A DNA stretch of 12,034 bases, from the NCBI GenBank assembly GCA_937914895.1, contig CALGIL010000023.1, forward strand, positions 1 through 12,034. Direction: 5' to 3'. The notes under the pieces are model-generated. The model did no database searches. It had not been told where the DNA came from and saw nothing but the letters and a program-made list of their open reading frames with translations. The position numbers and the translations under genes are program-made. Within the stretch, counting starts at the first letter, position 1, and each line of letters begins with the position of its first letter. This document shows, in pieces, positions 1 through 6,117 of this stretch. Source of the DNA: an uncultured Angelakisella sp. (GTDB lineage Bacteria; Bacillota; Clostridia; Oscillospirales; Ruminococcaceae).

Positions 1-16
1 GACGCTCTTCCGATCT
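1..16. other. Illumina sequencing adapter remnant
   Basis: The first 16 bases, GACGCTCTTCCGATCT, are identical to the 3' end of the standard Illumina TruSeq Read 1 adapter. They are library-derived, not genomic. Genomic sequence begins at about base 17, one base before the first GTG codon, so the upstream region of the first gene, including any ribosome binding site, is missing. Confidence 0.95.
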
Positions 17-17
17 G

Positions 18-800
18 GTGATCCGAACGGTTTTTATCGATGTGGACGGCACCCTGACCAGCCCCCGGACGGGGCGGCTGGTGCCCAGCGCGGCACAGGC
101 CATCCGCCTTGCCAGAAGGGCGGGGGTAAAGGTCTTTGCGGCCACGGGGCGGCATACTAAAATTCCGGCGGAGGGAAAGGTGCTGGAGGGCGTCGGCCTG
201 GACGGGTACCTGGCCTTAAACGGCCAGCTGTGCTACCTTGCCGACGGCACCGTTCTGCGGGAGGTGCCCATGGATGCGGAGGACTGCCGGCGGCTCATGG
301 ATCTTTCCCGGGAAATGGGCTTTTCCTGCGCCGTGGTGGAACGGGGCCGGATATACCTGGACACTTTTCATGAGCAGGTGCGCGCCTATCACGAAAGGAT
401 GGGCATTACCCCCCCGGAGGTGCTGGGCTTTGCACGCACCGACCCAAAGCGGGTGCTGATGATGATGGCGTACCTGACCGAGGCGGAGGAGGCGCAGGTG
501 GCGCCCCGGCTGAAAAACAGCGTTTTGGTGCGCCTGAATGAACTGGGCTGCGACGTCATCCCCCGGGACGGCGGCAAGGCCGCCGGCATGCTGGCGGTGC
601 TGGGGGCCCTGGGGGAGAGCCCCGCCCGGGCCATGGCCCTGGGGGATGGGGAAAACGACAAGACCATGCTGAAGGCCGCGGGGGTGGGCGTGGCCATGGC
701 CCACAGCAGCGCGGCCGTCCGGGCCTGCGCCGACGATATTGCCCCGCCGGTGGAGGAGGATGGCATACTCCGTGTGTTTCAAAAGTATCATTTAATCTAA
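18..800 (+). CDS. Cof-type HAD-IIB family phosphatase
   Basis: Predicted cytosolic phosphatase of about 260 residues, the usual size for the Cof/HAD-IIB group, which dephosphorylates sugar phosphates and similar small metabolites using Mg2+. Motif I is DVDGT at residues 8-12, where D8 would be the nucleophile and D10 the acid/base. Motif II is ATGR at about 42-45. A lysine in GGKAAG near residue 187 fits motif III, and the C-terminal GDGEND fits motif IV. The stretch between motifs II and III would be the C2 cap. The GTG at 18 is taken as start because family members commonly begin about seven residues before DxDGT. The upstream DNA is adapter, so a short N-terminal extension cannot be excluded. 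It lies 43 bp before cutC on the same strand and probably shares its transcript. The substrate cannot be told from sequence. Confidence 0.9.
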   Translation: MIRTVFIDVDGTLTSPRTGRLVPSAAQAIRLARRAGVKVFAATGRHTKIPAEGKVLEGVGLDGYLALNGQLCYLADGTVLREVPMDAEDCRRLMDLSREMGFSCAVVERGRIYLDTFHEQVRAYHERMGITPPEVLGFARTDPKRVLMMMAYLTEAEEAQVAPRLKNSVLVRLNELGCDVIPRDGGKAAGMLAVLGALGESPARAMALGDGENDKTMLKAAGVGVAMAHSSAAVRACADDIAPPVEEDGILRVFQKYHLI

Positions 801-843
801 GGCCGCGCCGCCATGGTGCGGATGCAGTGCGGAGGGAGACGGG

Positions 844-1602
844 ATGAAGGAACCGGTTTTGCTGGAAATCTGCTGCGGCTCGGCCCAGGACGCCATAGAC
901 GCCTTTGGCGCCGGCGCACACCGGGTGGAGCTCAACTGCGCCCTGGCCCTGGGGGGCCTCAGCCCCTCGGCGGGGACGCTGAAAAAGGCCCTGGAGGGGG
1001 TGGAAATCCCCGTCATCTGTATGGTCCGGCCCAGGCCGGGCGGGTTTTGCTACGCCCCGGGGGAGTTCGACTCCATGGTGTATGACGCCGCCAATTTTGT
1101 GTCCATGGGGGCCGCCGGCGTCGCCTTTGGATGCCTGACGCCGGAGGGGCGCATCGACGTCCCCCGCTGCCGCCGAATGGTGGAGGCCGTCGGGGAGGGG
1201 GAGGCGGTGTTCCACCGCGCCTTTGACGCCCTGACCCAGCCCCTGGAGGAGGCCCTGGACATTCTTGCGGACCTGGGGGTCCGGCGGGTGCTCACCAGCG
1301 GGCAGCGCCCCACCGCACTGGAGGGCGCGGAGGTCATCCGGCGGTGCCGGGAATACGCCGCGGGCAGGCTGGAGCTTCTGCCCGGGGGAGGGGTCAGGCC
1401 CCACAACGCCCGGGAGATTCTGGAAAAGACGGGCTGCCGCCAGCTGCACGGCACCTTCCACAAGGACGCCCGGGACCGGTCGGCCTCCCAAAACCCCCAT
1501 ATGGACCCCGGCGCCGCCGCCCCGCCGCCCCCCGGGGACAATGTCCGGGTCATTGACAAGGCGGGCCTGCGGGCCTTTGAAGAGGCCCTGGGGCTGCTTT
1601 AA
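844..1602 (+). CDS. cutC: CutC-family (copper homeostasis-like) protein
   Basis: Predicted cytosolic TIM-barrel protein of the CutC family, 252 residues, about the normal length. Visible family hallmarks are LEICCGS at the N-terminus, the GAHRVELNCALALGGLSPS segment, MVRPRPGGFCY, FGCLTPEGRID, FHRAFDAL and RVLTSGQ in order, followed by GGGVRPHNA and LHGTFH near the C-terminus. CutC was named for copper tolerance in Escherichia coli, but its biochemical role in bacteria is disputed, so the name is by homology only. The start ATG at 844 has a GGAGGGAG ribosome binding site just upstream. The last 40 residues are proline/alanine-rich and look loosely conserved. It follows the HAD gene closely. 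No clear terminator separates it from the promoter at 1654. Confidence 0.9.
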   Translation: MKEPVLLEICCGSAQDAIDAFGAGAHRVELNCALALGGLSPSAGTLKKALEGVEIPVICMVRPRPGGFCYAPGEFDSMVYDAANFVSMGAAGVAFGCLTPEGRIDVPRCRRMVEAVGEGEAVFHRAFDALTQPLEEALDILADLGVRRVLTSGQRPTALEGAEVIRRCREYAAGRLELLPGGGVRPHNAREILEKTGCRQLHGTFHKDARDRSASQNPHMDPGAAAPPPPGDNVRVIDKAGLRAFEEALGLL

Positions 1603-1628
1603 CCGGATGTAATCGTAATTGATATAAA

Positions 1629-1634
1629 GTATAC
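1629..1634. promoter_or_regulatory. Possible auxiliary regulator half-site (GTATAC)
   Basis: GTATAC is a 6-bp palindrome in the context AAAGTATACAGTTT. Its centre lies 45 bp upstream of the GTATATAC centre in the promoter below. It may be a secondary binding site for the same regulator, by inference only. Confidence 0.3.
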
Positions 1635-1653
1635 AGTTTGTTTCAATGGTTTA

Positions 1654-1681
1654 TTGACATTTTATGAATTTAGTATATACT
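1654..1681 (+). promoter_or_regulatory. Sigma-70-type promoter of the SIS/PTS operon
   Basis: A perfect -35 TTGACA (1654-1659) and a -10 TATACT (1676-1681) are separated by 16 bp in an AT-rich patch within otherwise GC-rich DNA. The SIS gene starts about 75 bp downstream. This would drive the SIS gene and, by co-orientation, the PTS genes beyond it. Confidence 0.8.
1672..1681. promoter_or_regulatory. Operator palindrome overlapping the -10 box
   Basis: AGTATATACT is a perfect 10-bp palindrome that fully covers the -10 element. Its 8-bp core GTATATAC recurs in the promoter region of the GntR regulator gene (9374-9381). HutC-type GntR proteins are known to favour GT-N-TA-N-AC-like palindromes. 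Binding here would block RNA polymerase, so repression is the expected mode. This is inferred, not shown. Confidence 0.6.
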
Positions 1682-1756
1682 GTAACGTGTACGAAGGATG
1701 ACGGGGCGCTTTGGAAAACCGTCCAAAAGGGTCCCCTTTGGGAGGAGACTGTAAAA

Positions 1757-2461
1757 ATGAATAACGAAGTGTTTGAAAAAGCCGCGGAGCTTATTGGGAA
1801 GGAACAGGAGACCCAGGGGGAGAATATTATGGCCGCGGCCGTCTGCATTGCCGACACCTTTACGGCGGGCGGGATTCTGCAGGCCTTCGGCTCGGGGCAT
1901 TCCCAGTCCGGCGCGCTGGAGCTTTGCCACAGGGCCGGCGGCTTTGTCCCCACCAAGGCCATCCGGGAGCCCGCCAACGGCAATTACGAGGCGGTGCCCG
2001 GCGTGGGCGAGATCTTTATGAAAAAGGTGGATATTCAAAAAAACGACGTGGTGTTTATCATCTCCAACTCCGGGCGCAACCCCCTGCCCCTGGAGATTGC
2101 CTGCCAGGCTCGGGAGCGGGGCGCCAAGGTGGTGGCCGTCACCTCCGTCTCGGCCAGCTCCAAGCTGAGCTCCAAGCACAAATCGGGCAAGCGGCTGTTT
2201 GAGATTGCCGACGTGGTTATTGACAACCAGGTCCCCGATGGGGATGCCAGCATTACCCTGCCGGGGCTGGACACCGCCATCTGCGGGATGTCCAGCATCA
2301 CCACCGCCGTGGCCCTGCAGGCCGTGGTGCTGGAGGCGGCCAAAATTCTGCTGGCCCGGGGAGAGACCCCGCCCTTCTTTAAATCCCAGAACATTGACGG
2401 CGGCGCCGAATACAACGAGGCGCTTTTGGAAAAGTACTTCGACCGGCTGTACCACATTTGA
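1757..2461 (+). CDS. SIS-domain phosphosugar-binding protein (UPF0309-like)
   Basis: Predicted cytosolic sugar-phosphate isomerase or binding protein of 234 residues with one SIS domain. The phosphosugar-binding signatures are FGSGHS at 44-49 and ISNSGRN at 102-108. The following GAKVVAVTS and the SSKHKSGKRLFEIADVVIDN segment match the UPF0309 group rather than GlmS, GutQ or MurQ types. The ATG at 1757 is chosen because GGGAGGAG lies nine bases upstream. A longer in-frame ATG at 1664 sits inside the promoter spacer and cannot be transcribed from it. First gene after the operator-controlled promoter, and 183 bp before the PTS IIC gene, so it probably acts on the sugar phosphate made by that PTS. 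The reaction (isomerisation, deamination or cleavage) cannot be assigned. Confidence 0.88.
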   Translation: MNNEVFEKAAELIGKEQETQGENIMAAAVCIADTFTAGGILQAFGSGHSQSGALELCHRAGGFVPTKAIREPANGNYEAVPGVGEIFMKKVDIQKNDVVFIISNSGRNPLPLEIACQARERGAKVVAVTSVSASSKLSSKHKSGKRLFEIADVVIDNQVPDGDASITLPGLDTAICGMSSITTAVALQAVVLEAAKILLARGETPPFFKSQNIDGGAEYNEALLEKYFDRLYHI

Positions 2462-2543
2462 CAGCGGTTTGAGGATCCTGTGTGCCAAGGGGGTGTGACG
2501 TAAAAATCTGTCTGGCCAAAGCGGCTGAAAGGAGGGATTTAAG

Positions 2544-2645
2544 CTGCCTGAGATCACCATGGGCCTGGCCCGTCCGGCTGCGGGGATTATGTGTTTGCGG
2601 CGGAATTCAACATTTGCTGAAAAATGGTTGAAAGGGAGGAAATGA
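2544..2645 (+). pseudogene. Short CTG-initiated frame, relic or leader peptide
   Basis: A strong ribosome binding site, GAAAGGAGGG (2527-2536), is followed seven bases later by CTG rather than ATG. An open frame of 33 codons runs from there and begins L-PEITMGLARP. Its TGA at 2643-2645 overlaps the start region of the IIC gene. I do not recognise the peptide. The well-placed ribosome binding site without a normal start suggests either the remnant of a deleted or start-mutated gene, or a short upstream frame coupled to IIC translation. There is also an internal in-frame ATG at 2559, but it is 22 bases from the ribosome binding site. Confidence 0.35.
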
Positions 2646-3385
2646 TGAGTAATTTATTACTGGCCTTTTTACTGGCTGCCTTTACGGGTCTGATGATCCT
2701 TTTCTGCTCCCTGGCGATCAGCGGACTGTACAATCCGCTGGTGTTTGCCTTTGTGACGGGCCTGATTGTCGGTGACGTCGGCCTGGGCCTGCAGGTGGGC
2801 GCGGCGTGCGCGCTGATGGCGCTGGGCTTTTATACATACGGCGGCGCCACCATTCCCGACTACAACGTGGGCGCCATGTTTGGCGTTCTCATTGCCTCGC
2901 AAAGCGGCGACGTCACCCAGGGCATCGTCATCGGCTCGGTTATCGCCCTGCTCATGTCGTGGTTTGACATCCTGGGCCGCACCGCGACGACGGTGTTCCA
3001 GCACGGGGGCGACCGCGCCCTTGCCAGAAGAAGCATCCAAAGCTTTGAAAGATGGCACCTGGCGGGTACCCTCAGCTGGTTCCTGGGACGGTTTATCCCG
3101 GTGTTCATCGGCATCATGTTCATCGACCGGTATGAAGTTATTGCCACCTTTGTCCAAAATTACGCATGGGTGAAAAACGGTCTTGCGGTCATCGGCAAGG
3201 CGCTTCCGGCCGTGGGATTTGCGCTGCTGCTGTCCTATATGGATATTAAGGGCTACTGGCCCTTCCTGCTGCTGGGCTACGCGCTGTTTGCGTTTATGGG
3301 CGTTCCGACCCTGGGCCTTGCCCTTATCGGGATTGCCGCGGGCGCGCTGTTTACGGGCAAAGCAAGGAAAAAGGAGGAGGTATAG
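2645..3385 (+). CDS. PTS mannose/fructose/sorbose family IIC component
   Basis: Predicted integral membrane permease subunit of a mannose-family phosphotransferase system, 246 residues. It forms the sugar channel together with IID. Several hydrophobic helices are visible, starting with a segment at about residues 3-30. The ALMALGFYTYGGATIPDYN region and a loop with FQHGGDRALARR are typical of the family, and the C-terminus KARKKEEV is charged and probably cytosolic. Two adjacent ATG codons occur at 2642 and 2645. The second is preferred because GGGAGG at 2634-2639 is then five bases away; the first leaves two. The IID start follows after two bases, so translation of the two is probably coupled. 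Family-level assignment is firm; the transported sugar is unknown. Confidence 0.92.
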   Translation: MSNLLLAFLLAAFTGLMILFCSLAISGLYNPLVFAFVTGLIVGDVGLGLQVGAACALMALGFYTYGGATIPDYNVGAMFGVLIASQSGDVTQGIVIGSVIALLMSWFDILGRTATTVFQHGGDRALARRSIQSFERWHLAGTLSWFLGRFIPVFIGIMFIDRYEVIATFVQNYAWVKNGLAVIGKALPAVGFALLLSYMDIKGYWPFLLLGYALFAFMGVPTLGLALIGIAAGALFTGKARKKEEV

Positions 3386-3387
3386 CA

Positions 3388-4218
3388 ATGGCGAGAACAG
3401 AGAAAAAGCTGTCAAAACAGGCGATTAAAAAAGCTGCCTGGCGCCATAACTGGACCCTGCAGTGGTGCTGGAACTACGAGCGTATGCAGGCCTCCGGCTT
3501 TGCCTACTCCATGGTCCCTGTCCTCAAAGAGCTTTATACCACCGACGAGGAAGTGTGCGAAAACCTGGAGCGCCATATGCAGTTTTACAACAGCCACCCC
3601 GGCGCGTCGTCCGTCATCTGCGGCTCGGTAGTAGCCCTGGAGGAGGACTATCAGACCGAGATGGCCGACAGCATCAAGGTCGCCCTGATGGGCCCCATGG
3701 CCGGCATCGGCGACACGGTGCAGGGCGTTCTGGTGCAGCCCCTCAGCTACATTATTGCGGCGTCCCTGGCCAACGAGGGCAGCTTTTTGGCCCTGCCCAT
3801 GGTCATCATCCCGCTGCTGCTTCTGTTTTTGGCCCGGTGGCCGCTGTTTACCTGGGGCTATAACCGCTCGGTTAAAATCATCGAGGACCTCAGCGGCAAC
3901 AGCGACTTTAACACCCTGCGCGAGGCGGCCCAGGTCCTCGGCCTTACCGTGGTGGGCGGCTTTGTCCCCAGCATGATCGGCCTTAAGTTCCTGTCGGCCT
4001 ACTCCAAGGAAATGACGGACGAAGCAACGGGCGAAGCCGTTGTGCAGACCGTATCGCTGCAAAAGACCCTGGACGGAATTCTGCCCTACCTGCTGCCCAT
4101 CTGCCTTGTGGGCTTTTGCTACTGGCTGCTTAAAAACAAAAAGATGTCGCCCGTGGCGGTCATTGGAATTGTAGCGGCAATCACCTTTGTTTTGGGCGCC
4201 CTGGGCATTTTGGGGTAA
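3388..4218 (+). CDS. PTS mannose/fructose/sorbose family IID component
   Basis: Predicted membrane partner of IIC, 276 residues, normal length. The N-terminal cytosolic part holds the family signature: WNYERMQASGFAYSMVPVL, then KELYTTDEE and QFYNSHPGASSVICG. This is followed by MAGIGDTVQGVLVQPL and several hydrophobic stretches. The last helix runs almost to the C-terminus, ending LGALGILG. AAGGAGGAGG lies just before the ATG, and the gene starts two bases after the IIC stop. Its 3' end (3987-4218) is the parent copy of a tandem duplication that fills the gap before the IIA gene. All four PTS parts are encoded nearby; the general enzymes EI and HPr must lie elsewhere. Confidence 0.93.
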   Translation: MARTEKKLSKQAIKKAAWRHNWTLQWCWNYERMQASGFAYSMVPVLKELYTTDEEVCENLERHMQFYNSHPGASSVICGSVVALEEDYQTEMADSIKVALMGPMAGIGDTVQGVLVQPLSYIIAASLANEGSFLALPMVIIPLLLLFLARWPLFTWGYNRSVKIIEDLSGNSDFNTLREAAQVLGLTVVGGFVPSMIGLKFLSAYSKEMTDEATGEAVVQTVSLQKTLDGILPYLLPICLVGFCYWLLKNKKMSPVAVIGIVAAITFVLGALGILG

Positions 4219-4224
4219 CAGGCA

Positions 4225-4437
4225 GTTCCTGACGCTGTACCGTTCAGCCATGGAATGGCGGGCAAGCGACGGGCAGAGCAGCCGCGCAGGCCGTCCCACG
4301 GCAACAGATTCCGGGTGGGAGCCTGCCCGGCTGGCGGCCCGTCTGCCCTGTGGGCTTTTGCCACTGGCTGCGTAAAAACAAAAGGAGTTTGCCCGCCGCG
4401 GCCATGGGGCGCGCTGGGCAGATTGGGGTAACAGGCA
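4225..4437 (+). repeat. Decayed tandem copy of the IID gene 3' end
   Basis: This stretch repeats 3987-4224, the last ~230 bp of the IID gene plus its stop and spacer, head to tail. Both units begin with GTTCCTG and end with TTGGGGTAACAGGCA. In between, shared blocks appear in the same order: ACGGGC, TGTGGGCTTTTGC, ACTGGCTGC and TAAAAACAAAA. The first unit is 238 bp and still codes for IID; the second is 213 bp, has lost the reading frame and has diverged. The second unit ends on the A of the IIA start codon. The ancestral junction was therefore probably IID stop, five bases, IIA start. The 218-bp gap between the two genes is thus explained and holds no other gene that I can support. Confidence 0.85.
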
Positions 4438-4850
4438 TGATTGGTGTTGTACTTATCAGCCACGGCGGCATGGCCGAAGGCATGGTGTCCTCGGGGGAGA
4501 TGCTGTATCCAAACTTCAGCCAGGTGGAGTGTCTTCCCCTTTGGCCGGCGGATAATCCTGATGAATTTCAGGAGAAGCTGGAGGGCAAAATAAAATCGGT
4601 GGATACCGGCGGCGGCGTGATCATTTTAACCGACCTGATGGGGGGGACCCCCTGTAATCGCGCGCTTTATTCGCTTTCGTCCAACGTGCGGATGCTTGCG
4701 GGCATGAATCTGCCCATGCTGCTGGCCCTGCTGGCGGCAAGGGAACAGACCGAGGATCTTGATGAAATAGCGACGCTGGTTTTGGAGGAAGCGCATGCCG
4801 GCACCCTCGATGTAAACGAGGCGCTTAGAAAGAGGGGCATCATACCATGA
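4437..4850 (+). CDS. PTS mannose/fructose/sorbose family IIA component
   Basis: Predicted cytosolic phosphocarrier of 137 residues, the usual size for a stand-alone IIA of this family. It takes phosphate from HPr and passes it to IIB. The N-terminus MIGVVLISHGGMAEGM carries the expected phosphorylation histidine, H9, and LTDLMGGTPCN at about 62-72 is the conserved D-GG-P-N loop. The start at 4437 is chosen by homology. An in-frame ATG at 4404 would add 11 residues from the decayed IID copy. No strong ribosome binding site precedes 4437. An AAAGGAG at 4381-4387 arose within the duplicated sequence but is too far for a classical start. The stop overlaps the IIB start by four bases (ATGA), so IIA and IIB are translationally coupled. 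Confidence 0.92.
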   Translation: MIGVVLISHGGMAEGMVSSGEMLYPNFSQVECLPLWPADNPDEFQEKLEGKIKSVDTGGGVIILTDLMGGTPCNRALYSLSSNVRMLAGMNLPMLLALLAAREQTEDLDEIATLVLEEAHAGTLDVNEALRKRGIIP

Positions 4851-5332
4851 TCAAACATCTCAGAATCGACAACCGGCTTATCCACGGCCAGGTTGCGGTC
4901 GTCTGGCAAAAGTACATCGACGCCAAGGCCATTATTGTCTGCAATGACAAGGTGGCCGCCGACCCCATCCAAAAGATGGCGCTGCCGCTGGCGGCCAGGG
5001 GCTCCAAGGTGCTGGTCCTTTCCATCGCCGACATGCTGGCGTACGAAAAGGAGCACCCCGACGAAAGCCTGTTTGTCATCGCCAAGTTCCCCCAGGACGC
5101 GCTGGACATTCTGCGCTCCGGCGTCAAGGTGGAAAGCGTCAACGTGGGCAACGCGGCGCCCATCCAGGGCACCAAGTATGTCATGCTGACAAAGTCCACG
5201 GCGGCCACAAAGGAAGACGCCGAAATTTACCGGGAAATTGCCGGTTTAAACGGCGGCCGTCTGACAACCCAGATTCTTCCCAGTATGGAAAAACTGGATG
5301 TCCTGTCCCTTCTGGATAAGGCGGGCCTGTGA
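4847..5332 (+). CDS. PTS mannose/fructose/sorbose family IIB component
   Basis: Predicted cytosolic phosphotransfer protein of 161 residues, normal for the family. It hands phosphate from IIA to the incoming sugar. RIDNRLIHGQV near the N-terminus is the signature, with H13 the phosphorylated residue. Further family features are the DKVAADPIQKMAL segment and VNVGNAAPIQGTKYV. The ATG overlaps the IIA stop by four bases. A 161-bp gap rich in inverted repeats follows before the next gene, so this may be the end of the translationally coupled PTS block. Confidence 0.93.
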   Translation: MIKHLRIDNRLIHGQVAVVWQKYIDAKAIIVCNDKVAADPIQKMALPLAARGSKVLVLSIADMLAYEKEHPDESLFVIAKFPQDALDILRSGVKVESVNVGNAAPIQGTKYVMLTKSTAATKEDAEIYREIAGLNGGRLTTQILPSMEKLDVLSLLDKAGL

Positions 5333-5345
5333 CGGTTTATACGCA

Positions 5346-5386
5346 CCCCGCGGGGGACGGCGGCAGCGCCGCCCCCTGTGGGGCGG
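5346..5386. repeat. GC-rich overlapping inverted repeats after IIB
   Basis: Three nested or adjacent inverted repeats are visible: CCCCGCGGGG (5346-5355), GGCGGC-AGC-GCCGCC (5359-5373) and CCGCCCC-CTGT-GGGGCGG (5369-5386). The second and third share bases, so they are mutually exclusive in RNA. No T-tract follows, so this is not a classic terminator. It could slow polymerase or stabilise the 3' end of the PTS message. Confidence 0.5.
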
Positions 5387-5423
5387 TGTGTCCGGACGTC
5401 CGCCAAGGACAATTTGATGCAGA

Positions 5424-5457
5424 CAAGTGGCCGCTTTTGTGTGAAAGTGGCCACTTG
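5424..5457. repeat. Perfect 9-bp stem hairpin, no T-tract
   Basis: CAAGTGGCC (5424-5432) pairs perfectly with GGCCACTTG (5449-5457), and inside it CTTT (5434-5437) can pair with AAAG (5444-5447). The following sequence is GCCTGAAAAAACAAAA, which is A-rich rather than T-rich. It may be an mRNA processing or stability element, or a protein-binding site, upstream of the membrane protein gene. Confidence 0.5.
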
Positions 5458-5493
5458 GCCTGAAAAAACAAAACCAAAGACAGGGGGGCGCCT

Positions 5494-6117
5494 ATGCAGC
5501 TGAAGGTGGCAAAGCTGTTAAACCAGATTTTGATTGTGATCACCGTTGTAATCCTGCTTCTGGCGGGGGGATATTTTGTGGTGCTTAAATGGTTTGCGCC
5601 ATACCAGAAGGTGTACCTTGTGGTGTTTGCCGTGGTCAGCATCGCGCTGTATCTGGTCTTCCGCTGGCTGGAAAGCCGCTGGGATAAGCGGGTGGTCACC
5701 CGGATGGCCAAGGAGGGGCACATTGCCCTGGCGCAGATTCAAAGCGGCAGCCGCGTCATGGCCATGCGCGACTCCACCTTTACCAATTACTGGCTGTACG
5801 AATTTAAGGCCCGGCTGACCACGCCGGACCAAACAAGCTTTGACAAGACCTTTTACGAAAAAATGCGGGCCGATACCGAGGACATCCCGGGCGGCTGGGT
5901 CTATGTCACCTATGACGAAAATAAGCCCGATCAAATTTTTATGGTGCCCAATCTGCTCATCAGCCACCTGCCCCAGCTGATGCCGGTCATCGCCCAGTTT
6001 GAGGCGGACAAAAGGCTGGACATTAAGTATCTGGATGTGTACTATCATAAGGGGATGGTCCTCCGGACCTTTCAGGAGACGGTGGAAGCCAACAGGACAG
6101 CGAGGGAATCAGAATGA
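5494..6117 (+). CDS. Unrecognised two-helix membrane protein
   Basis: I do not recognise this 207-residue protein. Two hydrophobic helices are visible at about residues 10-31 (LNQILIVITVVILLLAGGYF) and 39-57 (VYLVVFAVVSIALYLVF). A mainly polar domain of about 150 residues follows, opening with ESRWDKRVV, whose positive charges suggest it faces the cytosol. The polar part has a mixed alpha/beta look, with segments such as GGWVYVTYDENKP. No catalytic motif stands out. AGGGGGG precedes the ATG at 5494. The stop overlaps the Gfo/Idh/MocA start by four bases (ATGA), so the two products are made together and may work together. Its place in the PTS locus suggests an accessory role in uptake or membrane anchoring of an enzyme, but that is inference. 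Confidence 0.8.
   Translation: MQLKVAKLLNQILIVITVVILLLAGGYFVVLKWFAPYQKVYLVVFAVVSIALYLVFRWLESRWDKRVVTRMAKEGHIALAQIQSGSRVMAMRDSTFTNYWLYEFKARLTTPDQTSFDKTFYEKMRADTEDIPGGWVYVTYDENKPDQIFMVPNLLISHLPQLMPVIAQFEADKRLDIKYLDVYYHKGMVLRTFQETVEANRTARESE

Noticed and set aside
556..1500. Long minus-strand open frame opposite the HAD and cutC genes
   Set aside because: It is antisense to two well-supported genes, Pro/Arg-rich, and typical of the antisense frames that GC-rich codon bias leaves open.
1603..1653. Terminator after cutC
   Set aside because: I found no stem followed by a T-tract in this short AT-rich interval, so readthrough from the HAD/cutC unit into the SIS/PTS operon remains possible.
1664..1756. 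Longer N-terminus for the SIS protein starting at 1664
   Set aside because: The codon lies in the spacer between the -35 and -10 boxes, has no ribosome binding site and adds residues not typical of the family. GGGAGGAG supports 1757.
4187..4375. Short open frame between IID and IIA
   Set aside because: It lies in the decayed copy of the IID tail, overlaps the true IID end, and has no ribosome binding site or recognisable product.
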